64,000 nucleotides of DNA. It comes from Megalobrama amblycephala (Eukaryota > Chordata > Actinopteri > Cypriniformes > Xenocyprididae). Where the stretch lies: positions 22,542,150 to 22,606,149 of the forward strand of contig NC_063052.1 of NCBI RefSeq assembly GCF_018812025.1, in the 5' to 3' direction. Below are positions 22,458 through 33,300 of this stretch, piece after piece. The position numbers were made by a program, and so were the translations under genes. The notes under the pieces are model-generated. The model was not told where the DNA came from. It did no database searches and saw nothing but the letters and a program-made list of their open reading frames with translations. Numbering within the stretch: the first letter of the stretch is position 1; the number at the start of each line of letters is the position of its first letter.

Positions 22458-24878
22458 TTTCCACAGGCTGTCAGTGGAGAAGAGAGCAGGGCCGGCAGCG
22501 GATCTGAACGGATACCAGATCAGGGTGTGAGAGATTCGACATGAAGAGGATCCTCTGCTCACTCACACCTCAAACCATTAGAAACATGCATCATATTTAT
22601 ATTCATTTCACATTTAATCTGTAAATACAGTGCAGTTAGCCTTTAACTCTACTAGCAGACTAATGTACAGGCTCGTCTGTAGTGCCTTTGATCAGAAAAA
22701 TGATTCTCCTCCTTGTTTTCCAGCACAAATATCTAAACATCCTTAAATCAAGATTTACTGAAGCAAATAAATTACTTCAAATATTAAGTCTTATTTTCTG
22801 ACAAAGTGTATCAAAATGAAGTGAGTTTATGCCAATGAGCACATATTTGTTCTTCTTTTAGGCAAAAACCCTTTCTTTCTTTCAGTTTAACAGAAACAAA
22901 AATAATATCTTCAGTCATTTTTCTTCTCCAGTAAATGTATCTTGATTTAAGAATGTTTAGATATTTGTGCTGAAATCAAGACAGATATTCAGAGGAAGAA
23001 GATGATTTTTTGCAGTGTGCTTATACAGTCTGTGATAATATGAGCATGTAAATCAGCAGACAGGGTTCAGTGGTTCTTCAGTGAATGCAGCACTCGCCCC
23101 TTTGGGTTTTTAGGTTTTATATTTTTTTAACTCTTGAAAGACTTTCTCAGTTACTCATTACAAGCAACATTTGAAGTCAACATGAAATGATAACTGACTA
23201 AATTCACGTTCAGCCGTCAAGCCAAACTGAAGCGCGCTGATATCTGAAGGAGACACTGATGATGATGATGATGATGGTGCTGTTAAATCTTCTTCTCGTC
23301 GTCTGTCTCATGTTCTCATGATGCATTAGAAACACTTGATTCCTGCCACATGATTAATTACCTGCGTGTGATTAACAGATGTTTCCTCACCACTGGAATG
23401 TCATTCATACACTGTTGTGACACTTGAAATTGAAATGTACAATAAATTCTTTTGTCAAATGAAATGTTGTTTCTGTCACATGTGACATGATATACACTGA
23501 TGATTTACAGATGAGAACTCACACAATAATAAGAACATCACAAAATAGTGAACTGCTCACAATTATATATAGTTAAGGTTATTAAAAGCGAGAGAAGTGT
23601 TGAGGTCAGAGGTCGTGACTCGTGTGTCTGATCTGACAGATTGTGTGACGCTTCATCCTGAAACCATCAAGAACTCTAGACCGGTTTACTACAGAAAACA
23701 CTGAACAGGTTTACTTCACTTTTACACTGAGTGACATTCACTTGATTCTCAGTTGCATTTTTTACCTTTTGAGGCATTTTTTTTCTATCTGTATTAAATG
23801 TAAATCAGAAGCACAAAGAGTTTAATGTTCTTCATCAGATCTGAGCGTATATAGAGAACATTAGAGCGGTTCAGAAACCTTCTTCTCTAGTGCCAGAAAT
23901 CTCACTTATATTCTCACAGAACTGTGACATAAGGTGAACTCAGGAACGAAAATTAAGCCCAAAGTATACTTCACATTTTACGTGTACGTGAGGGTCAGCA
24001 TACAGTGCACACGACACAGATTTCGTCATCAGAATAGTATGCTTGTACTGTACGCGAACCGCTGGATTTTTGCAACCACAAGTACTAGTTTGTACATGCA
24101 GGTCTCACATGCGTATTTAATTTTTTGTTGCTGTTGTTGCAGTAACTTGTTTATCCACAAGGTGGCAACTGTACCCTGGGGGGTATTGCACAAAAGCAAG
24201 ATAAGGGATTAAGCTGGGATTTTCCAGTTATCCTGGCTGAATTTAGCCCTGACTCGGTTGCATGAGGCTAAATTAATCTACATTAAGTTACTATGGAGAT
24301 TTACACTTTGCAGCTAGCCTGCTCCGGAGCAGGCTAACAACCAGGCTAAGATTAATCCTAGTGATTTATCGGCTAGTTCCTCCCTAAATCCTACTAGATA
24401 TTAATGTGTTTAGTCACTTTATGGTCCTGCATTAAAATACTAGATATACTGTCATTCATCTAAGTATGTGTACTGTTATTTTAGTTATTATTGAAAACTG
24501 CTGTTCATTTCACTGTCAGAGGTTTGATGAATATATATATTATTTGAAATTTAAAGTGTTTATTGTCATACACCCAGTGAGGAAAGCAGATTTTCCTGAG
24601 CAATTATTACTTTGCTGTCCACAATGAATGCCAACACAGTGCAAAAGAACTATACTATACAATATGAGAAATAGAATATAGACTATGTATATCTATATAT
24701 GCAAGTATAGAGTAGAAATGTACTGTTGAATGAGAAAAAATATCAATAGATTATATTTTATTGTTAATGAGATAATAAGAAATGGCTCATGAAGTTGCAA
24801 ATGTGGTTTCAATTAAGTCTGTAACGAGGTCAATATGTAGTATATATAGACTAAAGATTTGTGTGTTTCCTATTCACA

Positions 24879-26152
24879 ATGGCTTGCCCTTTGTTGGATG
24901 ATGTAGTTGATGAGGAAGTTTTAATACTCAGACGAGCATTCAGGCATGAAAGAGTCTTCCAAGATAGGGCAGACCCATTGGCCTTTTCAGACGAATATCT
25001 GACTGAGAGGTACAGATTCTCAGGTGATGGCATCAGATATTTGTGTAGGCTGCTGGGTCCAAACATACAGCACAGGACAGCACGGAGCCATGCTCTCACT
25101 GTCCCACAGATGGTCTGCGTAGCACTGCGATTCTTTGCAAGTGGCATGTTTCTGTATTCTGTCGGTGATGCAGAAAACCTCAATAAAGCCACTATTTGCC
25201 GCACAATAAGAAATGTAAGTCTGGCAATGAAATCTCTTGTGCACATATTTATCACCTTCCCTGGTCACAGAAGATTCATCCACATCAAGGAGGAGTTCTA
25301 CAAGATTGCAGGTAACACGAATAATAACAGATTACTACAAAATGTTACATTAGCACAGTCACAGTATGACACTCATTATTTTGTGTTACAGCTTTTCCTA
25401 ATGTAATTGGTACAGTGGATTGCACCCATATTCGTATCCAACGCCCCTCAGGGGCACATGAGGGAGATTATGTTAACAGGAAATCCTTCCACAGTATCAA
25501 TGTTCAGGTAAGAAGGAGTTATGGTTACTGTCAGCTACATAATTATTCTGTGCATTAAATGACCTTAATAGGCTATATATTTTTACAGATGATCTGTGAT
25601 GCTGACTGCCTTATCACAAATTTAGAGGCAAAGTGGCCTGGCTCAGCCCATGACTCCAGAATCTTTCGGGCCAGTAGAATTTACCAGAGACTCTCTCTAG
25701 GTAAGCCACACTATTTTTTTAAGCACCTTGAACATCAAAGAGTACAGTACTTGTAAGAATTATGTTTTGTATTCGCAGGTGAGTTCTCTGGTGTGCTGCT
25801 GGGGGACAAAGGCTATGCCTGTGAGACATTTCTGATGACTCCCCTTACAGACTCCCAAACCCCAGCACAGCAAGCTTACAACCATGCCCATGCCAAAACC
25901 AGGGCTCGAATTGAAATGACCTTCGGCCTCCTGAAATCACGATTTCAGTGCCTGCACCACCTGAGGGTCTCCCCAGACAGAGCATGTGACGTGACCGTTT
26001 CCTGCACAGTGCTGCACAATATTGCCAGCCTAAGAAAAGAAAGGGCTCCCAGAGTTGCTTTGGATGTTGATTGGGACAATGCTGCCATATTCCCAGATAA
26101 CAGAAATGGTAGACTTGTTAGAGAACAATACATTGCAAATGATTTCAGTTAA
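24879..26152 (+). CDS. Harbinger (HARBI1-like) DDE transposase
   Basis: Four exons with canonical sites: 24879-25311, 25392-25507, 25589-25700 and 25779-26152. They sum to 1035 bases, 344 residues, the usual size of PIF/Harbinger transposases. The DDE_4-type catalytic blocks are complete: GTVDCTHI (first Asp), WPGSAHDSRIF (second Asp), LLGDKGYACE, and the Glu of ARIEMTFGLLKSRF. The protein cuts and rejoins transposon ends in the nucleus, assisted by the Myb partner encoded divergently at 26.4-32.9 kb. No stop or frameshift was found, so it may still be functional. Start chosen at the ATG giving MACPLLDDVVDEE; an in-frame ATG also lies 18 bases upstream. Confidence 0.88.
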
Positions 26153-26425
26153 TTTAGTTTTGATTTAGCCCATCCCTTAATAAAGGATAATGTAGGCTAT
26201 ATAACTTTTTCATGTGTACATGCATTTTATTTGGCATCGGTAGCACACACTGTGGTTATCTTCCCAAATTCTAGTTCCACTTCACTGGATCAATAACTAT
26301 AAAGTGTACTTGACATTCATAAAAAAAAAGTTACAAGACCACAATGGTTTTGGAATATTTTTCTTTTATTATTTTGCTGTTATCACTTGTCAGCTTGGAG
26401 CTTTGGAGAGAAAAAATGATGATGA

Positions 26426-29400
26426 TTAATACATTGTGTTACAGTCATGGTTACAGTATGAACTGAAGTCACTTACTTCTCTTTCTAGTTTCTGGATTTC
26501 CAGTTCTAGTTTCCTCAGTGTCTTTCGTTTAATTTGCATCTCAAGGTCCATGTCCTGCAGCTTTCTTTTGTTCACATCAATCTTGACTTCTGTCAGCTCG
26601 ATCTGTCTCTTAAGATGCGTTGTGTAGAGATATCTGACAGTTTGTGAACTCTGTGAACACCTTTTAGTTAGCATTGCAGAATTTGTGCATAATGTAAATT
26701 TACTGTAGGCAATACTCACTATGTTACCAGGCTGCTTATCAGGCTGCCCAATGTCAGGATCCTGTAACAAATGATATTTTCTATTAGTACCACTTCCCTG
26801 ACTTCTTATCTATTGTGAACTTAAAAAAAAATGTGTCTATTTCCACAAAATTGACATGATACCTCGAGCCTTCTGGAGTCCAGCGACACGGTCTCATCAT
26901 CGGCAGAAGTGCACTCCGCTGCTGTAGATGTGGCTTCCCTCTGCCATATTCAATACTTGTATTGATATTTTTGACAGGACATGCAAAGCCTATGATTTAA
27001 TAAACAGTACTCACCGATGAATTATAGTCTGGTGGCTCCAAAAGTGTAAGGGTGTTACCAGCCACTGCAAGGTAAGGCAAAGTCACACAGTCCACATAAC
27101 AAAATATATATGGATTTCAATATTTTCCATGTGCAGTAGTATGGCAATAATGTACCTTGTAGGAGGAGGCCAGTATCCCTTGCTGGGCCAGAGTCAGTGG
27201 CTGTCCCTCCCTGGATCCCTTCAATCACTGGCCTCCCTTTATTTAAGTCCAAGGCCAGCTCCTCTGCTGTGGTGAAGTCTTGGGTTGGAGGGCCACCCCC
27301 CATACCAGATATATGACTTTTTTTTATTGCTAAAATCAGCACAGACAGTAAAATGTCATCAAACATGTCACCTATGTTCTCCGCAAACAAGTCACTTACC
27401 AGCCTGCAAAATATTCTTGTATTTAATCTTGACTTGCTGCCAAGTCCTTTTTTGGCCAGACATGTTTGCTCTTTAAGAGGAATAGATAGATACAAATGAT
27501 AAAATAGATTAGATGGGTAAAAATAGAGCAAATTATCTGATTATAGATTACATAAAATCAATTAGACTAACTAACTAAATAGATCAAATAGATGCACATA
27601 GTGGGTAAGTGTTTGCAATTATTCTTCATGTTAAATGCATGTCCATTGGTCACATTTAAAGCAAAGTATACAATTATTTTTGAAAATGACAAAAAACTCC
27701 TTGGATTGTAATTATGAGGGTTTCAGTGGAGCACTGGTTATTTGGACTACATGATGTTTTATTAACAAAATTCGGGAGGAGCAAGTTCAGATAATTAACC
27801 TAATTAGCACAGGTGGAGAGCATTCAGTTAATCAACTCAACCAATGTCAAAAGGTATAAATTCAGCAGACTGACTTCTGTTCATCTGAGAGTTTATCAGC
27901 ATTAGGCCTCGCCCTACGTTCCGTCTAAAATCGAGCTCTCGCCGTCTGTCCGATGAAAAATTCTTCGTCCTCAAGGAATCTTACCTCAATTTTCTGGCCT
28001 AAAAAGTGATTATCCTCCACACCGCACCACCGCCGATCCCTCGGCGTTGTCTCGCGGGTCTTGGCGGTCTTGGCCCAAACAAACCGGCCCAGCATGCCGA
28101 GGCCTACCACGGGCAACATATCCGCGATCTTTTTCCCCGTCTTTCTCATCTCCAACTCATTCAATCTTTCCGGCCATAAAGGAATGGATAATAAAGCCCC
28201 TCAAACACCAAGCTCGTGTCTCGGGCAATGCTGCCCTCTTCCCGCAAAGGAGTGGGCCTTCCTCCACAGTCAGGCCGCTGCAACAGGCTCTCAACAAGCC
28301 GCGCCGCTGATTCATTGTCGGCCAGCTTTCTCTCCACCCCGCTGGCTCAAAACCGTAAAAAACACAGCTCAAATCCTTTTCGTTTTCCCTGGTTGAACTT
28401 GCTTCGCTTGGTCGCTAAATCACGAGAACAGTTCATGCTATCTGGATACTCAATTTTGATCGGAAGAAATATGTTTTGAAATTTGAACCGTTTTCATAGA
28501 TTTGCCGTTTCTAATCTAAGGCGTTGTACAAACAGCTCGGACATCATGTGCAGTCAGATCGCACGCACAGTTGCAGAATTAATAAGAACTTAACGTCAAC
28601 GCTGTCCTGAGATAAACATAAAATATAACGCTATATAATTTTCAGCTCTAATCGATTTGTTTCTGTTTTTGAAGTAACTCAAAACCCAGCTTCCGTTAAA
28701 GAGACGCTGCACAGACTGGTAAGACAATTTCATTCACTCATTCATTCTCACTAATGGATTCAAATAAATTCCACGACTGTATCTGTATAAAATAACTAAT
28801 GTTAAGACTCAGATAACTGATGAAAATAACTGTTGAGGGTTCCTCCTAGTGATGGGAGAAAGCTTTTGAATCAATTGAACCGCTTTGAGAAATGATTCGG
28901 TTTCCCTCGAATCGTCACACGCTGGTGATGTCTACTGGTCAGAGGTAAATGCACCGTAGTCAGTTCAAGCATGCATGGAAAAACATTTTTCCAATCAGCT
29001 GCAACTGTTTTAAGTGTTAAATGCTATTAACAATTATCTATACCATTAGATAATACTATAGCTGATGTATCGCGGTAACATGCAGTATACAAAATGGACC
29101 GAATTTTCATAAATGTATAAAACAGACCAGATTTTTCTCTTAATGCTTCGTTAATAATGAGAACAGGCTTTTGTTACCAATCAATGAATCATTGTAAACG
29201 CATTCAGCTGTACATTCAGCAGAAGCTGCCTCAAGTTACATGGAATTTATGCATTTGCACTTCAATTATAATAAAATAATAATAATAACTAAATAAATAA
29301 AAATAATAATAATAATAATGAATCACTTAGTGAGTCAGCTACTCGTCTGACTCGTTCAAAACAGATTCATTTAGAAACTAAACAAAAACAACGCTCTTGC

Positions 29401-29484
29401 TCGCATCACGAACTATCAGCAGCATTTTTTCTGGCATGAAATTTCCAACCTGGACTGGAGAGCAGTACTAAAACTTAATACAAT

Positions 29485-29572
<88 letters not shown>

Positions 29573-32500
29573 ATAATAAAAAGTAAATAAATAAAAATAA
29601 CGAGTGCAAAGCTGCTATATTGATGAATGGAATTGCATTTGTCTGAATCGTCTTAGCAAAGATGTTTTCATAAATAATTACACCTGTTCCAGAAGTGAAA
29701 CTTTATCTTAAAAAGGTGCAACTTTATCTTATTGCAAGATTGGGGAACAATAAGGCGCTACACAACATTTACCACACTGGGCACAGTAGACAAGCAATGG
29801 CAGTCTCAATTTAAAGATTTTGCAGGCATGCGCGTTCAAACGAAGTGTACCTGCCACTCATACTACATTCCTTATGGTATTACCGTACCGACTTACTACC
29901 AATACAATGGCATTGCCAGTATTTTGAAGCTTTAGTATCGCAATACTACTGTAGTACCGATACACTCTGCAACCCTAATATGAAATGTCGGTATTATGTG
30001 TCATTTTATTAAATTGTTGTTACAGTCATCTTGTTTTGTTTGCTTTATGAAGGTCGCCAGCAAGATCAGAGCACAGATTTGATCTGAAATTCAGGCCGCT
30101 GGCTCCAAAGGTGGACCCTGACCCAACCTATTCACTTTTCCAAATATTTGTTACGCACAGGACAGCAACCAAATCAAGTCAGGTTTGTAGAGCTTTTTAC
30201 ATGCAGGCTGTGTCGGGGCAGCTTTACAGTGAAAGCAATATAATTTGGCTGCACAACAGCTCTAGAAGAAAATGGTGCCATTGTGCAGCTTAAGTAAGTC
30301 CAGTATTGATTCATTCCATCATAAAACTACTTATTCATAGTTAATTTATCTATACAACAGCTCTGGATGAAAAGTGATGTCATCATCCTGGACAGTTCAG
30401 TTTGCATACAATGGTGTGCAGTGAAGACAATGAAGGCAGATCAAAACATTGTTGAATATCAAGTGTCCACAACTAAGCAAGCCAGAAGCAACAGCGGCAA
30501 GGAACCACAGCTGCCCCAAAAGGCCTCTCTGAGCATCAGAGTCAAACACTCTAGTCGCTGGCCATCAGAGGTTTTAAAGATCTATATCCTATCTAATCCA
30601 ATCACTTCCATGTTAAAGAAGCTCCGCAAACCCTTACCAGCCAAATTCTTCAGCTTCAGCTTGTTCTCTCGCTAAATCCTACAAGCTCACCATATCCACC
30701 TCAATTAACACCATCAATCCACTAAAATGGTCTCGGTGCAGCAGCGTCTTCTCACCTGATTCCGCAGGAGCCCACTCTGTTCTTACATTGCCGCTCCCGC
30801 AGGAGCTCCTTCCCTGGCAAACCTTGCCTTCACGGCGCAGCAACGTTATCTCCATGCTCTCGCAGGAGCTCAGTTTGTCTGGCTGATCTTTCCACTGCAG
30901 CTGCAACGATGTCCCCTCCACTCCCATAGGAGCCCAATTCTATAAAAACGAGGCTTACCCATCCAACACAGTGAGTCTTGATCTCCTGTCGGATGCAACG
31001 AGAGCCCTCCCGGTCAGTTTCCATCTTTTTAACTTTTTCGGTCCAGTGAGGCTTACCCATCCGATGCTGCGAGTCTGGATTTCCCATCGGATGCTGCGAG
31101 AGCCCTCCCGGTCATTTTCCATCTTTTCTCCTTTGTCCGACGAGCCTTACCTGTCCTATGCCATGAGTATTGATCTCCCGTCAGATGCAGCGAGAGCCCT
31201 TCCAATCATCTTTTTAACTTTTTCCATCCAGTGAGGCTTACCCATCTGACACAGTGAGTCTTGATCTCCCGTCGGATGCAGCGAGAGCCCTCCTGGTCAG
31301 TTTCCATCTTTTCTCCTTCTTTGTCCGGCGAGGCTTACCCATCCGATGCCACGAGTATTGATCTCCTGTTGGATGCAGCGAGAGCCCTCCCGGTCAGTTT
31401 CCATCTTTTTAACTTTTTCCATCCAGTGAGGCTTACCCGTCCGACACAGTGAGTCTTGATCTCCCGTCGGATGCAGCGAGAGCCCTCCCTGTCAGCTTCC
31501 ATCATGCTATCCTTCTCTGTCCGGCGAGGCTTACCCATCTGATGCCACAAGCATTGCTTTTCTGGAGCCTTCGTCTCCCATCTGATGCCGCGAGAGCCTC
31601 CCGGTCAGTGCTTCCTTCCTCGTCCGGCGAGGCTTACCCGTCCGAGGCCTTGAGCATTGGTCTCCTGGAGCCTTGGTCTCCCGTCGGATGCCGCGAGAGC
31701 CTCCCGGTCGTTCTTCTGTGCTTTACTTTCTGCCCGTCTACCAGCGAGGCTTACCCGTCTGATGTCATGAGCCTTGGTCTCCCATCTGATGCCGCAAGAG
31801 CCTCCTGGTCCGTGCTGCTTTTCTTGTCCGTCGAGGCTTACCCGTCCGAGGCCTTGAGCATTGGTCTCCTGGAGCCTTGGTCTCCCGTCGGACGCCGCGA
31901 GAGCCTCCCGGTCGAGCCTCTGCTCTTTACTTTCTGCCTGTGTGCTAGCGAGGTTTACCCATCCGATGCCATGAGCATTGGTCTCCTGGAGCCTTGGTCT
32001 CCCATCGGATGCTGCGAGAGCTCTCCTGGCCAGGCATTCCAATTTCTTTCATCCCGCTATCAGCCAATGGAACCCACTCACCTGTTGCCGGGGGCTGCTC
32101 CCGGCTGAGGCTGAGTGGCCCCTGTTGGCTGGTCATTCTTAAACCACGTCGCCCCTCGTCTTTCGGTTGGTAGGGCTCACCCGTTTGACACTGAGCATTG
32201 GTCTCCTGTCAGACGTAACCAGAGCCCTCCCGATCGGCCGCTCCAAATCACGCGCTCCCCGTCAATTGGTCGGTAGGGCCCGTCTACCTGGCGATGCACG
32301 ATCCCGTCAGAGGCAGCACGGACCCCCCCCGCTCAGACGGTTTAACTCATACTGCTCCTCATTTATCGGCCGGTAGGGCTTTACGCATCTGATACGAGCA
32401 TTGGTCTCCTGGAGCCCTCACGAGCCCTCCCGATCGGTCGTTCCAAATTTCAGCTACCCATCGTTTGTCAGCTAGTAGGGCCCATCCGCCTGGTACAGTG

Positions 32501-32916
32501 ATGCACTCCTGTCAGTGGCAACATGGGCTCTCCTGGTCAAGCGACCAGGCTTCTTGAAATGCCAGTCTGCCAATTCTCGGCGTCTTTTGGGGGTTTTTAG
32601 TCTGGCGGCTGTCCTTTTTGCTCTTTTGCTTTTTGGGGGGAGTACTCTGGGTTCGGGCCAAAATTCCGAGCTCGGAGCCCTCTCCCCGGACAGCACGCCA
32701 AATACGCAAAACTTTACTCCATTTAATTATATGGATATGTGAACTCGTGAATTACGCATTCAATCGGTCCGCTATTGTTTGCCAGGCATTCTCTCTTTGC
32801 TTTATTACAGCAGCTGTATTGCCTTTTTTACATGTAATAGGTTTCACTTCTTCATACGTTTCCATAAGAAGCTGTTGCTCATTAGGCGAAAAGTGTGCCG
32901 CACGGGTTTTGTCCAT
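26426..32916 (-). CDS. Harbinger-associated Myb/SANT-like DNA-binding protein
   Basis: Seven exons: 32916-32756, 27470-27400, 27329-27156, 27064-27015, 26940-26863, 26761-26720 and 26650-26426. The total of 801 bases gives 266 residues with no stop. Exons 1-2 form a Myb/SANT-like domain (MDKTRAAHFSPNEQQLL ... AWQTIADRLNA, then GQKRTWQQVKIKYKNIL). A GGGPPTQDFTTAEELAL segment with GRPVIEGI follows, as in NAIF1/MSANTD-like proteins, then a charged C-terminal coiled coil (LKRQIELTEVKIDVNKRKLQ). In known Harbinger elements this partner binds the transposon ends and helps import the transposase. Intron 1 now holds a 5-kb element inserted five bases past the donor, leaving GTAAT intact. Confidence 0.78.
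27471..27751. other. Harbinger Myb-gene intron sequence
   Basis: AT-rich sequence between Myb exon 2 and the start of the inserted non-coding element. Nothing else is seen. Confidence 0.5.
28849..28890. repeat. hAT-type terminus (TAGTGATGGGA), partner end not found
   Basis: TAGTGATGGGAGAAAGC matches the start of the hAT at 36679 and is followed by TTGAACCG as there. No inverse end (CCCATCACTA) was found in the next 2 kb, so it is probably a truncated copy. Confidence 0.4.
29488..29567. repeat. (AT)n microsatellite
   Basis: About 40 consecutive AT dinucleotides inside copy 1 of the non-coding element. Confidence 0.95.
30730..32500. repeat. Tandem arrays I and II of the non-coding element, copy 1
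   Basis: From 30960, diverged units read GAGGCTTACCCGTCCGA ... GAGCATTGGTCTCC ... TCCCGTCGGATGC(C/A)GCGAGAGCC at roughly 85-150 bp spacing (array I, reverse of that in copy 2). Bases 30730-30950 hold CCCGCAGGAGCTC-type units (array II). The 219-codon frame at 31449-32108 is a repeat artefact. Confidence 0.8.
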
Positions 32917-33197
32917 TTTTGCATCGGTGATTCTGTGATCGATTTCGTAATCTTTTTAAGAATGCTGCGAACGTGCATTTATCCAAACTATATACACCTG
33001 GCTTGACATATCCGTGCGTTCTCATCCTGGCTCAGCAAACGTGCAACGGATTAAGCCAGGATGCACTGATTAAACTAGGTCAAGCCGCGACTGTTCTGTT
33101 ATCCTGGCTTTCTTAATTCGACTTTTGTGCAATACCCCTCAGAGCCCATCGATTCACGATTCACAACAGACCAGAACACATGCAAGCTACAGCGACA

Positions 33198-33300
33198 ATG
33201 GAGGCCTACAAAGACAAGAGATTGTGTGAAGAGTTTAGAAAGTACCCGCATTTGCACAACTCTAGCATGAAAGAATATAAAGACATGTACATGGGTTGTA
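33198..33300 (+). pseudogene. MADF-domain exon fragment of a second Harbinger-type element
   Basis: Starts at ATG 33198 and reads MEAYKDKRLCEEFRKYPHLH then SSMKEYKDM. This is the N-terminal MADF DNA-binding pattern found in accessory proteins of some PIF/Harbinger transposons. The rest of the domain (W-x-x-I/V region) is missing; the frame runs on into unrelated sequence. It lies just outside the right end of the 24.18-33.14 kb Harbinger, which probably inserted into this older element. Confidence 0.6.

Larger units (their letters stand above)
20403..24640. repeat. Segmental duplication, copy 1
   Basis: Nearly collinear with 59714-64000 at high identity, judged by eye as roughly 97 percent. 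Differences are scattered point changes, small indels and one block of about 65-70 bp present only in copy 2 near 60840-60905. No clear gene is inside; the short frames at 22303-22562 are preserved in both copies but show no known domain. It includes a (CA)n run near 21004, a (GAT)n run near 23259 and the left end of the Harbinger element, so the duplication came after that insertion. Confidence 0.9.
27752..32751 (+). mobile_element. Non-coding Ngaro/DIRS-like element, copy 1
   Basis: The same family, on the opposite strand, as 49181-54783. Shared outer ends are TGATGTTTTAT (left) and TGTGAACTCGTGA (right). The left repeat carries a GGTATAAATT TATA-like box near 27850. Next comes a degenerate reading (28.05-28.4 kb, MLPSSRKGVGLP and AFLHSQAAA blocks) similar to one in copy 2. 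The interior 28.5-30.7 kb is unrelated to copy 2, and tandem arrays II and I fill 30.73-32.5 kb. Only one right-hand repeat (B) is present, with no A2-B2 tail. There is no reverse transcriptase, recombinase or clear target duplication. Class assignment is an inference. Confidence 0.6.
24177..33141 (+). mobile_element. PIF/Harbinger transposon with transposase and Myb/SANT gene
   Basis: The left end TGGGGGGTATTGCACAAAAG and the right end CTTTTGTGCAATACCCCTCA are inverted repeats with one mismatch. Inside are a plus-strand DDE transposase and a divergent minus-strand Myb/SANT gene, the two-gene set of Harbinger elements, both assembling as open frames. Most of the length is a later 5-kb insertion (27752-32751) in the Myb gene's intron 1; without it the element would be about 4 kb. 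Its left end recurs at 63.54-64.0 kb. A 3-bp target duplication is not clear. Confidence 0.85.

Noticed and set aside
22303..22562. Overlapping 62-78 codon frames preserved in both duplicates
   Set aside because: Preservation follows from the recent duplication; frames on both strands are equally open and no domain is recognisable.
31449..32108. 219-codon open frame on the plus strand
   Set aside because: It runs across tandem array I units and reflects their period; an equally long frame exists on the other strand (31605-32042).
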